Source: an uncultured Desulfatitalea sp. (GTDB lineage: Bacteria > Desulfobacterota > Desulfobacteria > Desulfobacterales > Desulfosarcinaceae). Taken from it: a stretch of DNA of 64,000 nucleotides. Position numbers and translations under genes: made by a program. The notes beneath the pieces were generated by a model, which was not told the DNA's origin, made no database searches, and saw only the letters and a program-made list of their open reading frames with translations. Each line of letters opens with the position of its first letter. Within the stretch, counting starts at the first letter, position 1. Below are positions 43,155 to 51,623 of the stretch, piece by piece. The stretch covers positions 186,001 to 250,000 of the forward strand of contig CALMNL010000004.1 of NCBI GenBank assembly GCA_937868765.1, in the 5' to 3' direction.

Positions 43155-43225
43155 GCGAGGCCGATGCTGATTCCGTCCCCAAACAGGGCTGCATCGGCAT
43201 CGGCCTCGCTGTGGGCAGCGGAATC
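43155..43225. repeat. Interleaved inverted repeats (possible pseudoknot or terminator)
   Basis: Arms 43155-43167 and 43197-43209 pair perfectly over 13 bp. A second pair, GATTCCG (43169-43175) and CGGAATC (43219-43225), interleaves with it, so the two helices form a pseudoknot-like A-B-A'-B' order. It lies in the 258-bp gap between two convergent genes; nothing else was seen there. Confidence 0.5.
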
Positions 43226-43396
43226 GCCCGGCACATGATGGCCACCTGGATGCTTTCCCCTGCAGCCGGCTGGCGAATTGCCGCTTCATATACTTCCGAG
43301 ATTTTCACCGGAGCATGATGCAACGCGACTGATTTTTCTTCCCACCGCGCTTCTTAGACCCAAGCAGTAAAGCGGAAGGGTGCTTGCCGGCTGCCA

Positions 43397-44428
43397 TCAT
43401 TTGCCCATTATAAGCACCTTGGCCCCTCTGATCTTGCGCTGCTTGAGTTCCAGCAGCGCCTGGTTGGCCGCTTCGAGCGGATAGGTCTGCACTTCCGGCC
43501 GGATGGGGATGCGGGCCGCCAGCGCGAGGAATTCTTCGACGTCCCGGCGGGTGACGTTGGCCACGCTCTTGATCTCCTTCTCCTGCCACAAATGGGTGGC
43601 GTAATCGATGCCCGACAGAAGATCCCGATCTTTGCTCTCCTTGCGGATGGCGTTGACGACCAGCCGTCCGCCGGGGGCCAGGCAGGCCAGGGCCGCGATG
43701 ACCGGTCGCCAGGCCGGCGTGGTATCGATAATGGCCCGGGGGGCGGCGGGCGGTGAGTCGTCCGTGTGACCGGCCCAGGCCGCGCCCAGCTCCCGTGCGA
43801 AGTGTTGCTCGTCCCCGCCGCGGGCGAAGACATAGACCGGTGAATCGGGATAGAGATGGCGCGAAAGCTGCAGCACCAGGTGCGCCGAGGCGCCGAAGCC
43901 GGTCAACCCCAGGGCCTGGCCATTGGCCAGGTTGCACAGCCGCAGGGAGCGATAGCCCACGGCGCCTGCGCACAGCAGGGGGGCCGCCCGGGCGTCGTCC
44001 AGTTCTTCAGGAAGGGCATGCGCAAAGAGTTCCTCCACGGTCATGAACTCGGCATAGCCGCCGTGGGCATCCCGGCCCGTGGCCATAAACTCGGCACACA
44101 GATTCTCTTGACCCTGCCGGCAAAAATCGCATCGGCCGCAGGCCGAGTAGATCCAGGCCACCCCCACCCGCGCCCCCGGCTGGAAGCGCCCGGCCGCCGG
44201 CCCCAGGGCCGCCACCCGGCCCACCACCTGATGCCCCGGCGTCATGGGCAGCCGCGCAGGCGGCGTGCGCCCCTCGATCTCATCCAGTTCGGTATGGCAC
44301 ACCCCGCAGGCGGTCACCCGGATCAGAATCTGGCTCCCCGCGGGTTCCGGCCGCGGCACCTCGGCCGGCGCCAGGGGGGCTGAATGTTGCGCCAGATCGA
44401 CGATTTTGTTCAGCAGCATGGCGCGCAT
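43397..44428 (-). CDS. Zinc-dependent alcohol dehydrogenase (MDR family)
   Basis: A 343-residue medium-chain dehydrogenase. Catalytic zinc ligands lie in ACGVCHTELDEIEG (Cys) and PGHQVVGRV (His). The structural zinc site is SACGRCDFCRQGQENLC with four cysteines. The Rossmann glycine motif reads LGLTGFGASAHLVLQ. This pattern and the length match the adh_fam_2 group of zinc alcohol dehydrogenases. The start at 44428 (MRAMLLNKI) has AAGGAG 6 bp upstream; the longer frame has none. It is divergent from the FAD oxidoreductase gene with 95 bp between, so their promoters are close together. The substrate alcohol is unknown. Confidence 0.88.
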   Translation of the reverse strand: MRAMLLNKIVDLAQHSAPLAPAEVPRPEPAGSQILIRVTACGVCHTELDEIEGRTPPARLPMTPGHQVVGRVAALGPAAGRFQPGARVGVAWIYSACGRCDFCRQGQENLCAEFMATGRDAHGGYAEFMTVEELFAHALPEELDDARAAPLLCAGAVGYRSLRLCNLANGQALGLTGFGASAHLVLQLSRHLYPDSPVYVFARGGDEQHFARELGAAWAGHTDDSPPAAPRAIIDTTPAWRPVIAALACLAPGGRLVVNAIRKESKDRDLLSGIDYATHLWQEKEIKSVANVTRRDVEEFLALAARIPIRPEVQTYPLEAANQALLELKQRKIRGAKVLIMGK

Positions 44429-44523
44429 CGATATTCTCCTTGCCAAGAATCGGTTTTTTGAAACATACTTCAAAGCATAGCCAATAGCAAAACAGTACGC
44501 TCAGGAATACCAAAGGAGATATC

Positions 44524-45771
44524 ATGCGCATCGCGGTGATCGGTGCCGGCATTTCGGGTCTGACGTGCGCCTACCTGCTCAGCAATGAACACGAAGTGAC
44601 GGTTTACGAGGCCAACGACTATATCGGCGGCCACACCCACACGGTGGCGGTGCCCCTGGCGGGACGTACCTACGCGGTGGATACGGGCTTCATCGTCTTC
44701 AACCGCAAGACCTATCCGAATTTCGTCAAGTTGATGCAGGCCCTGGGGGTGGCCTGGCAGCCGTCGGACATGAGTTTCAGCGTGCACTGCCTGCGCACCG
44801 GCCTGTTTTATCGGCCCAGCACCCTCGGCAGCCTCTTCGCCCAGCGCTCCAACCTGCTGCGGCCCGGCTTTTACCGCATGCTGCTCGATGCCCTGCGCTT
44901 CCGGCGCGAGGCTCTGGCGCTCTTGGAAACCGACGACGACCGCACCACCCTGCAGGCCTATCTGCGCCAAAACCGCTACGGCCGCCTTTTCATCGAAAAA
45001 TTCATCATCCCCATGGGCGCGGCCATCTGGTCGGCGGACCCGGAGCGGTTCCAGGCGTTTCCGGCGCGTTACCTGGTCGAGTTCTTTCACAACCACGGGT
45101 TCCTCAACCTGCGCGACCAGCCCCAATGGCTGGTGATCAAGGGAGGCTCGCGCCAGTACATCGAACCGCTCACCCGGCCCTTCCGCAACCGCATCCGGCT
45201 CAATGCGCCGGTGGCCGCCGTGCGACGGGGGCCGGAGGAGGTGGCGGTGGTCACCGCCGCCGGCGAGCAGAATCGCTTCGACCAGGTGATCCTCGCGACC
45301 CACAGCGATCAGGCCCTTTCCCTGCTGGCCGACGCCCGCGATCGGGAACGGGACATCCTGGGGGCCATTGCGTACCAGGAGAACCATACCACGCTGCACA
45401 CCGACACGGCGGTGCTGCCGCCCCGGCGCGCCGCCTGGGCCAGCTGGAACTATCGCATCCCCGGCGATGCGCGCCGGCGGGTGGCGGTGACCTATGACAT
45501 GAACCTGCTCCAAGGCCTGGGCGCGCCCGAGGAGTTCTGCGTCAGTCTCAACATGACCGACGAGATCGACCCGCGCAAGATCATCCGGACGATGGTCTAT
45601 CACCATCCGGTCTACGACCCGAGGAGCCTCGCGGCCCGGCGGGGCCAGCAGGCCCTCAACGGCATCGACCGCACCTATTTTTGCGGCGCCTACTGGGGCT
45701 ACGGGTTTCACGAAGACGGCGTCAACAGCGCCCTGGCCGTCTGCCAACATTTCGGAAAGGCCCTGGCATGA
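44524..45771 (+). CDS. FAD-dependent oxidoreductase, COG2907 type
   Basis: A 415-residue flavoprotein starting with the dinucleotide motif AVIGAGISGL (4-13) and the YEANDYIGGHTHTV segment typical of amine-oxidase/phytoene-desaturase-like flavoproteins of COG2907. AAAGGAG precedes the start. Its stop overlaps the ATG of the next gene by 4 bp. In many bacteria this family sits with DUF1365 and a cyclopropane-fatty-acid-synthase-like methyltransferase, as here, and is thought to act on the acyl chains of membrane lipids. The exact oxidation is not shown by the sequence. Confidence 0.86.
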   Translation: MRIAVIGAGISGLTCAYLLSNEHEVTVYEANDYIGGHTHTVAVPLAGRTYAVDTGFIVFNRKTYPNFVKLMQALGVAWQPSDMSFSVHCLRTGLFYRPSTLGSLFAQRSNLLRPGFYRMLLDALRFRREALALLETDDDRTTLQAYLRQNRYGRLFIEKFIIPMGAAIWSADPERFQAFPARYLVEFFHNHGFLNLRDQPQWLVIKGGSRQYIEPLTRPFRNRIRLNAPVAAVRRGPEEVAVVTAAGEQNRFDQVILATHSDQALSLLADARDRERDILGAIAYQENHTTLHTDTAVLPPRRAAWASWNYRIPGDARRRVAVTYDMNLLQGLGAPEEFCVSLNMTDEIDPRKIIRTMVYHHPVYDPRSLAARRGQQALNGIDRTYFCGAYWGYGFHEDGVNSALAVCQHFGKALA

Positions 45772-46547
45772 AGAGCTGCATCTACGAAGGCACCGTGCGC
45801 CACCGCCGCTACAGGCCGCGGCCCAACCACTTCCAGTACCGCCTCTTTTTCATGTACCTGGACCTGGCCGAACTGCCCCGGATATTCGACCAACATTGCC
45901 TGTGGTCCGGCGACCGCCCCAACCTGGCCTGGTTCAGGCGCGGCGATCACTTCGGCGACCCGGCCAAGCGCATGGACCAGGCGGTGCGCGATCTGGTCCA
46001 GGAACGCACCGGCCAGCGGCCCGCCGGACCGATCCGCATGCTGACCCACCTGCGCTATTTCGGCCACTGCTTCAATCCGGCCACCTTTTTCTACTGTTTC
46101 GACCGCAGCGACCGGCGGCTGGAGACCATTGTGGTAGAGATCCACAACACTCCCTGGGGTGAAGTCTTCTGCTACGTGCTGCCCGAAACCCGCAACGAGC
46201 ACCCCCTGGCCCAATGGCGGCGCTTCCGGTTCGCCAAGAGGTTTCATGTCTCGCCGTTCATCGGCATGGACATCGCCTATGACTGGCGCTTTTCGATTCC
46301 CGGCGAGCGGCTGCGCGTTCACATGATCGACTACCAGGCCGGAGCGCTGTTGTTCGATGCCAGCCTGCGCCTGCAGCGCCGGCCCATCGACCACCGGGCC
46401 CTCAGCCGTGTGTTGTTCGGCTATCCGCTGATGACCGTCAAGGTCATCGCCATGATTTACTTTCAGGCCCTGCGCCTGGTGTTGAAGCGGACCCCGTTCT
46501 TCGAACATCCCAAAAATGCGGGCAAACCGTTTGCCCACGGGGCTTAG
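45768..46547 (+). CDS. DUF1365 protein
   Basis: A 259-residue DUF1365 (PF07103) protein. Signature segments are YEGTVRHRRYRPRPNHFQYRLFFMYLDL at the N-terminus, LTHLRYFGHCFNPATFFYCF in the middle and KRFHVSPFIGMDIAYDW. The ATG at 45768 overlaps the previous stop (ATGA), so the pair is translationally coupled. No signal peptide is seen. The function is unknown; the constant association with Cfa-like methyltransferases and COG2907 flavoproteins points to lipid acyl-chain modification. Confidence 0.88.
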   Translation: MKSCIYEGTVRHRRYRPRPNHFQYRLFFMYLDLAELPRIFDQHCLWSGDRPNLAWFRRGDHFGDPAKRMDQAVRDLVQERTGQRPAGPIRMLTHLRYFGHCFNPATFFYCFDRSDRRLETIVVEIHNTPWGEVFCYVLPETRNEHPLAQWRRFRFAKRFHVSPFIGMDIAYDWRFSIPGERLRVHMIDYQAGALLFDASLRLQRRPIDHRALSRVLFGYPLMTVKVIAMIYFQALRLVLKRTPFFEHPKNAGKPFAHGA

Positions 46548-46613
46548 CGGCCTTATCTTCGAGCTCGAAATGCCTGATCCGTGAGAAGTCATCCGCACTG
46601 GGAGGAAAAGCAA

Positions 46614-47873
46614 ATGTCCGATACCATCCTGCCCTATGTCCTGTCCGAGCCCGAGAACCTCAAGCCCCGCGTCCTGGACCGCATGGCGCGGCGCACGGTG
46701 CTCTCTCTGCTCCGTGGCATCCGCCGCGGCCAGCTCACCATCGTCGATCCGGAGGGGGCCCATACTTTCGGCGCCCCGTCAGCGCATATCCCCGTCCACC
46801 CGCGGGTGCACATCCACCACCCCCGCTGTTATGCCTGGATGCTCTCGGCCGGCAGCATGGGGGTCGCCGAAGCCTACATGGCCGGGCTCTGGTCCACCGA
46901 GCAGCTGACCGACGTGGTGCGCCTGGTGGTGGCCAACCAGGCGGTGTTCGAGGGGCTGGACAGCGGCTGGATGCGCCTGACCGAGCCGTTCTACAAGATC
47001 GCCCACTGGCTGCGGCGCAACACGGTGGCCGGCAGCCGACGCAACATCGTGGCCCATTACGACCTGGGCAACGAGTTCTACCGCCTCTTTCTCGACCCGA
47101 CCATGACCTATTCGGCGGGCATCTTCGAACGGCCCGAGAGCACGCTGGAAGAGGCCTCCATCGCCAAGTACGACCGCCTCTGCCGCAAGTTGAAGCTGAA
47201 TCCCAAGGACCACGTGGTGGAGATCGGCACGGGCTGGGGCGGTTTCGCCCTGCATGCCGCCACCCGCTACGGCTGCCGCGTCACCACCACCACGATCTCG
47301 GAGCAACAATATGCCTATGCCCGGGAGCTTTTCCGTGCCGCGGGCCTGGGCGACCGCATCACCCTGCTCAAAGAGGATTACCGCCGTCTCACCGGCACCT
47401 TCGACAAGCTGGTCTCCATCGAGATGATCGAAGCCGTGGGGCATCACTTCCTGGGCCTCTTCTTCGAAAAGTGCAGTTCACTGCTCAAGGCGGAGGGCCT
47501 CATGGCCCTGCAGGCCATCACCATTCGCGACCAGGTATACCGGCAGCACCGCCGCTCGGTGGATTTCATCAAACATTACATCTTTCCGGGAAGCTGCATC
47601 CCCTGCGTTTCGGTGATGCTCGAAGCGGTGCGCCAGCGCACCGACCTGGCCCTGCTCCACCTGGAAGATACCACCGCCCACTACGCACGCACTCTGGCCG
47701 CCTGGCGCCGGCGGTTTTTCGACAACCTCGCCCAGGTGCGCGCCATGGGCTTTTCGGAAGCTTTCATCCGCATGTGGGAGTACTATCTTTCCTACTGTGA
47801 AGGCGGTTTCGCCGAACGGTACATCGGCAACGTGCAGATGGTGCTGGCCAAACCGATCTGGCGGGAAGATTAG
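46614..47873 (+). CDS. cfa: Cyclopropane-fatty-acyl-phospholipid synthase family methyltransferase
   Basis: A 419-residue CFA-family enzyme that transfers a methyl group from S-adenosylmethionine to unsaturated acyl chains in phospholipids. The N-terminal lipid-binding region (about 1-130) precedes the SAM domain, with VEIGTGWGGFALHAA (motif I), NIVAHYDLGNEFYRLFLDP, TYSAGIF and the bicarbonate-site-like region around SIEMIEAVGH. The start at 46614 (MSDTIL) has GGAGG 7 bp upstream; an upstream in-frame start is weaker. It is third in the plus-strand run and converges with the DUF1295 gene with a 4-bp overlap. A methylated or furan-type product instead of a cyclopropane cannot be excluded. Confidence 0.9.
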   Translation: MSDTILPYVLSEPENLKPRVLDRMARRTVLSLLRGIRRGQLTIVDPEGAHTFGAPSAHIPVHPRVHIHHPRCYAWMLSAGSMGVAEAYMAGLWSTEQLTDVVRLVVANQAVFEGLDSGWMRLTEPFYKIAHWLRRNTVAGSRRNIVAHYDLGNEFYRLFLDPTMTYSAGIFERPESTLEEASIAKYDRLCRKLKLNPKDHVVEIGTGWGGFALHAATRYGCRVTTTTISEQQYAYARELFRAAGLGDRITLLKEDYRRLTGTFDKLVSIEMIEAVGHHFLGLFFEKCSSLLKAEGLMALQAITIRDQVYRQHRRSVDFIKHYIFPGSCIPCVSVMLEAVRQRTDLALLHLEDTTAHYARTLAAWRRRFFDNLAQVRAMGFSEAFIRMWEYYLSYCEGGFAERYIGNVQMVLAKPIWRED

Positions 47874-48664
47874 CCGGCGGGCTTGCGCGGAAACCAGGGG
47901 ACGAAGGCGCTGGTCCGGGCGATGTACTCCCGATAGCCCGGCCGCCGCTCGATGAGCCCCTGCTCGGTGAGCGGAATGCCGGTCATCTTGAGCAGTACCG
48001 CGGTGATGGCGATGGGGCTGATCACGGTCCACCAGGCGCCGGGCGCGGCCAGGGCGATAATGAAGATGCCCCACCAGAGCAGCGCCTCGCCGAAATAGTT
48101 GGGGTGCCGGCTACAGGCCCACAGGCCGCGGTCCATGACCCGTCCCTTGTTGCGCGGGTCGGCCTTGAAGGCCGCCAGTTGGGCGTCCGCCACCGTTTCC
48201 AGGGTAAAACCGACGATCCACAGCATCGCTCCCGCCGCGTCCCAGAGAGTGAAGCGGGAGGGGCTCGCAGCAGACTGCCCGTACTGCAGGGCCAGGGCGA
48301 TGATCCACATGAACAGCGCCTGGAGTAGAAAAACTTTGAACAGGCTGCGCAGCCAGAAGGCCTCGCCGCTGCGGGCGCGCCAGACGGCATAACGCGGGTC
48401 CTCGCCCTTGCCCCAATTGCGGCGGGTGAGGTAGATGCTCAACCGCGCGCCCCACAGGGTCACCAGCACGGCCAGCAGCCAGCGCCGGCCGGCATATCCG
48501 TCGGAGAACCCCAAGGTCAGCCAGGCGATAAGCACGAACCCCAGGCCCCACAGGGTATCCACCACGCTCACGTTGCGCAGCGGCAGACTGATCAGCCACC
48601 CGACGAACAGCAGGGCCACGGCCGCCCCCAGATTCATAACCAACAGCATCCAGATACTTTCCAT
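47870..48664 (-). CDS. DUF1295/steroid 5-alpha-reductase-like membrane protein
   Basis: A 264-residue integral membrane protein with about six hydrophobic helices and the C-terminal isoprenylcysteine-methyltransferase/5-alpha-reductase signature WACSRHPNYFGEALLWWGIF. GGGAGG precedes the ATG at 48664; the frame upstream is not coding. It is the last gene of the minus-strand run chalcone isomerase-like, GPH transporter, DUF1295, and follows the transporter by 22 bp. The family often accompanies cfa genes. NAD(P)H-dependent reduction of a lipid double bond is a reasonable hypothesis only. Confidence 0.85.
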   Translation of the reverse strand: MESIWMLLVMNLGAAVALLFVGWLISLPLRNVSVVDTLWGLGFVLIAWLTLGFSDGYAGRRWLLAVLVTLWGARLSIYLTRRNWGKGEDPRYAVWRARSGEAFWLRSLFKVFLLQALFMWIIALALQYGQSAASPSRFTLWDAAGAMLWIVGFTLETVADAQLAAFKADPRNKGRVMDRGLWACSRHPNYFGEALLWWGIFIIALAAPGAWWTVISPIAITAVLLKMTGIPLTEQGLIERRPGYREYIARTSAFVPWFPRKPAG

Positions 48665-48686
48665 GGTGCCTCCCTTGCTCAAGGTT

Positions 48687-50093
48687 TCAGCCCGCGGCGC
48701 TTCGCATCGCCAGGGGGTCGGTGTAGGCCTGGCCGCTCCGTCGCCGGGCCGCGGCCTCGCGGATGCGACGGTGGGCATGGCTGTCGATGGGGTAAGCCAG
48801 GGCGATGCCCATGCCGATCAGGTTGCAGACCGAAGGCACCAGGGCGTACAGAATCCGCAGGGACCACAGCACCGTTTCGTTCTGGACGGTGTTGGGCGTG
48901 TAGCCGGCCAGCCCCAGCAGGGTCAATCCCACGCCGATACCCAGGGCCGCGGCCAGTTTCTTGGCGATGGACCACAGGCCGATGTACTGCCCCTCCCGGC
49001 GCTCTCCCGAAAGCAGTTCGTCGTAGTCGATGACGTCGGCCTGCATGGCCGACGGAATGGCCAGGGTGGCCCCGAAGCCGATGCCCGAAAGGAATACCAG
49101 GATGCCATAAAGCATCGCATCCCCCGGCCCCAGGAAAAAGACCCCCAGGAAGGCACCCGAATTGACTGCCATGGCTGCCAGCCAGGCCTCCTTCTTGCCG
49201 ATCCGGCGGGCCAGGATGATCCAGGCCGGCAGAAAGAGAATGCCGGTGACGAAGTAGAGCAGCAGAAACAGGTCTGCATGGGGCGACTGCAGCACATACT
49301 GCACGTAGTAGAGAATCAGGGTGGCCGGCAGGTTGTTACCCACGGCGCTCACGGTATAGGCCGCCAGCAGGATCAGGAAGGGCCGGTTGGCGCGCACCTG
49401 CCGGAGGCCGTCCAGCAGGGATCGTTGGACCACGGGCGGCGCGGCCGGCCGCTCCTTGACCACGGCCACGCAGCCCCAGGCCGTGGCCACGATCAGGGGG
49501 GCATAGGCCGTGGAAATCCAGAAGAAAACCGCACGCTCATCGGCCGCCTGCCCCTCGGCCCCGAGCCAGCCGCGCACCAGGGCGGGCGAAGCGGCGGCGG
49601 CCAGGGTGCCGGCGATCAGCAGTCCGTCCCGCAGGGCGAACAGCCCCACCCGCTCACGGTAGTCGAAGGTGATTTCCGGTCCCAGGGATTCGTAGGGCAC
49701 GGTCACGACGGTCCAGAAGAGAAACAGGCCGAAAATCCCGGCGGCAAACCAGGCCGTGGCCGCCGCCGAAGTCATGACGGGGGGATTGAAGAGCAGCAGC
49801 ATGACGGCGGCGAGGCACACCGCCCCCAAGGCGATGTAGGGCCGGCGCCGGCCGAAAACCGATCGGGTACGGTCCGAGAGATAGCCCATGGCCGGATCGG
49901 TCACGGCGTCGAAGATCCGAACGGCGAAAAGAATGGTGCCCAGGGCCAATACGTCGATGCCCACCACGTCGGTGTAGAATTTGGGCAGGTAGACGTAGAC
50001 CGGAATGCCCACCACGGCCAGGGCGAAGGCCGGCAGGCCGTAGGCGATCTTGCGGGCCGTCGAGACCCTCTGGTGATCAGTGGCCAGGCTCAT
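48687..50093 (-). CDS. GPH/MelB-type MFS cation symporter
   Basis: A 468-residue transporter with twelve predicted helices. The GPH signature appears in helix 2 and the first loop: FDAVTDPAMGYLSDRTRSVFGRRRPY. Other recognisable parts are VPYESLGPEITFDYRERV and SGIGFGATLAIPSAMQADVIDYDE. The ATG at 50093 overlaps the stop of the upstream chalcone-isomerase-like gene (ATGA), and GGGGGG precedes it. Although called a sugar symporter family, this branch is found in cfa-type clusters, so a lipid or other amphiphile may be the cargo. Confidence 0.87.
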   Translation of the reverse strand: MSLATDHQRVSTARKIAYGLPAFALAVVGIPVYVYLPKFYTDVVGIDVLALGTILFAVRIFDAVTDPAMGYLSDRTRSVFGRRRPYIALGAVCLAAVMLLLFNPPVMTSAAATAWFAAGIFGLFLFWTVVTVPYESLGPEITFDYRERVGLFALRDGLLIAGTLAAAASPALVRGWLGAEGQAADERAVFFWISTAYAPLIVATAWGCVAVVKERPAAPPVVQRSLLDGLRQVRANRPFLILLAAYTVSAVGNNLPATLILYYVQYVLQSPHADLFLLLYFVTGILFLPAWIILARRIGKKEAWLAAMAVNSGAFLGVFFLGPGDAMLYGILVFLSGIGFGATLAIPSAMQADVIDYDELLSGERREGQYIGLWSIAKKLAAALGIGVGLTLLGLAGYTPNTVQNETVLWSLRILYALVPSVCNLIGMGIALAYPIDSHAHRRIREAAARRRSGQAYTDPLAMRSAAG

Positions 50094-50662
50094 CGTCCCC
50101 CCAGCAGCTGGCGTTTGAAATCCTCGTTCATGGGCGCATCGCCCAGCCACATGGCAAAAAGCGCAGCGGCGAACTCGGCCCCCGGAATCACCCCCAGCGC
50201 CTCCCCGTTCAGGGCGAGCTCGGTACCGCGTCCCGGCAGGTAGGTCAAGGCATAGCGGTCGCCGGGGCGCACATCGCGGTAGAGGGAGTTGTGATAATCC
50301 ACCTGGGGCCGGATGCGCGCCAGGGTAGCACCATCCACATTTTCGGCCAGGAACCGGTCGGTCACCTTGCCGAAATCCTCACCCTTGAGGGCGTAAAAGT
50401 ATTCCACCTCCAGGCGTTTGGCACGATCGGCCAGAATCTGCCCGGCGGAGAGCCCGGCTTCATGGTAAAGGGCACCCGCGTAGGCCTTGATGAATCCCAG
50501 GTAGCGGAACACCCCCGTACCTTGCAGGGGCAGCCGCACCCCAGGGGCTTCATAAGCAGTCTCGAAACGCACATTCTCTATGACCGCCGCAGGTCCCGGC
50601 GTCGGAACGAGCAATGTCGACAAGACGATGATAATGATCCCCTTGGCATTTCCAACTTTCAT
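50090..50662 (-). CDS. Exported chalcone isomerase-like protein
   Basis: A 190-residue periplasmic protein. The signal peptide (1 to about 26) ends near GPAAVIENV, and the rest is a chalcone-isomerase-like domain (PF16036): GTGVFRYLGFIKAYAGALYHE, KRLEVEYFYALKGEDF and ALFAMWLGDAPMNEDFKRQLLG. The fold binds fatty acids in several bacterial and plant relatives. The start at 50662 has GGGAGG. It is first in its minus-strand run and coupled to the transporter gene. It is divergent from the DUF2177 gene, 209 bp away. Confidence 0.85.
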   Translation of the reverse strand: MKVGNAKGIIIIVLSTLLVPTPGPAAVIENVRFETAYEAPGVRLPLQGTGVFRYLGFIKAYAGALYHEAGLSAGQILADRAKRLEVEYFYALKGEDFGKVTDRFLAENVDGATLARIRPQVDYHNSLYRDVRPGDRYALTYLPGRGTELALNGEALGVIPGAEFAAALFAMWLGDAPMNEDFKRQLLGGR

Positions 50663-50871
50663 GGCATCCTCCCGAGACCGAGCCCCCTTGCGGACGGCGC
50701 GAAATGAAGCTACATGTTGTTGAGCAATAAGATAGGAAGTCCGGCGCCAAAACAAATGAACGACAAATAGGGGTGCGGTGGCAGGCAAAAACTACCCTCC
50801 ATGCCGCCGAACGATGCCATCTGAAACCGGACGGCCGAAACCCAAAACCGTAACCGACCCTGAGGTGCCCC

Positions 50872-51279
50872 ATGCCGACCTCTTTTTTCATCAAGCTCTA
50901 TGTCATCACCGTGCCTATCTTCTTCGCCATCGACCTGCTCTGGTTGGGCGTGGTGGCCAAACCCCTCTACCGGAAGCACCTGGGTGAGATTCTCGCCCCG
51001 AAGGTCAATTGGAAGGCCGCGGCCGCATTTTATCTGGTCTACATCGCCGGCATCCTCATCTTTGCCGTGGCGCCGGCCCTGGAAAAGGAATCGGCAGGCC
51101 GGGCCCTGCTCTGGGGCCTGCTCTTCGGCTTCTTCACCTACGCCACCTACGACCTGACCAATATGGCCACGCTGCCCCGCTGGCCCCTGGCCATCGCCCT
51201 GGTGGACATCGCCTGGGGCATGGTGCTGTGCGCCAGCGTGGCGGCCTTGAGCTACCGCGTGGGACGCTGGCTGCTGTAA
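50872..51279 (+). CDS. DUF2177 membrane protein
   Basis: A 135-residue protein with four predicted transmembrane helices, matching DUF2177 (PF09945). IFFAIDLLWLGVVAKPLYR opens it, FGFFTYATYDLTNMATL lies in the middle, and ALVDIAWGMVLCASVAALSY closes it. GAGGTG precedes the ATG. This family is a regular companion of cfa/DUF1365/chalcone-isomerase-like clusters. Function unknown. Confidence 0.87.
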   Translation: MPTSFFIKLYVITVPIFFAIDLLWLGVVAKPLYRKHLGEILAPKVNWKAAAAFYLVYIAGILIFAVAPALEKESAGRALLWGLLFGFFTYATYDLTNMATLPRWPLAIALVDIAWGMVLCASVAALSYRVGRWLL

Positions 51280-51623
51280 CCATTGCCGGTCGAGCATAAG
51301 TCATGATGGTTACATGGCCGCAGCCGCCTTTCAGCGGTACGCGTACGATATACGATAGAGGAATCTATCGGGTGCAGCAGCCGTGACCCACACCCGCTTG
51401 CCTGTCAAAGGGCTTGACCAAAACCACGGATAGTGCGAAATAAGGGATATTGCTTCGAAAACCATTGTTCACTGCTAAAGTTGATGACCTTATAAACATA
51501 CCGCATTCCGTTTCGTTCCCATGACCGGCAACCCGCTTTTTCGTGAAACGGAATTCCGCCGCCGGCCGATGCCGGTGGTGGTGACTCGACGCTATTCCCG
51601 GCGATCTCGGCTGGAGGTTTGTC
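51280..51623. promoter_or_regulatory. Leader region of the giant activase gene with inverted repeats
   Basis: 344 bp without a gene. It contains CGATAG-6-CTATCG near 51352-51369 and a perfect 10-bp inverted repeat, ATTCCGTTTC (51505-51514) with GAAACGGAAT (51545-51554), about 70 bp before the activase start. This could be an operator or an attenuator stem. No -24/-12 motif is seen. Confidence 0.4.

Noticed and set aside
43027-43323. 98-codon minus-strand frame beyond the zinc-ribbon protein gene.
   Set aside because: Half of it is antisense to that gene, the start is TTG without a ribosome-binding site, and it covers the inverted-repeat structure.
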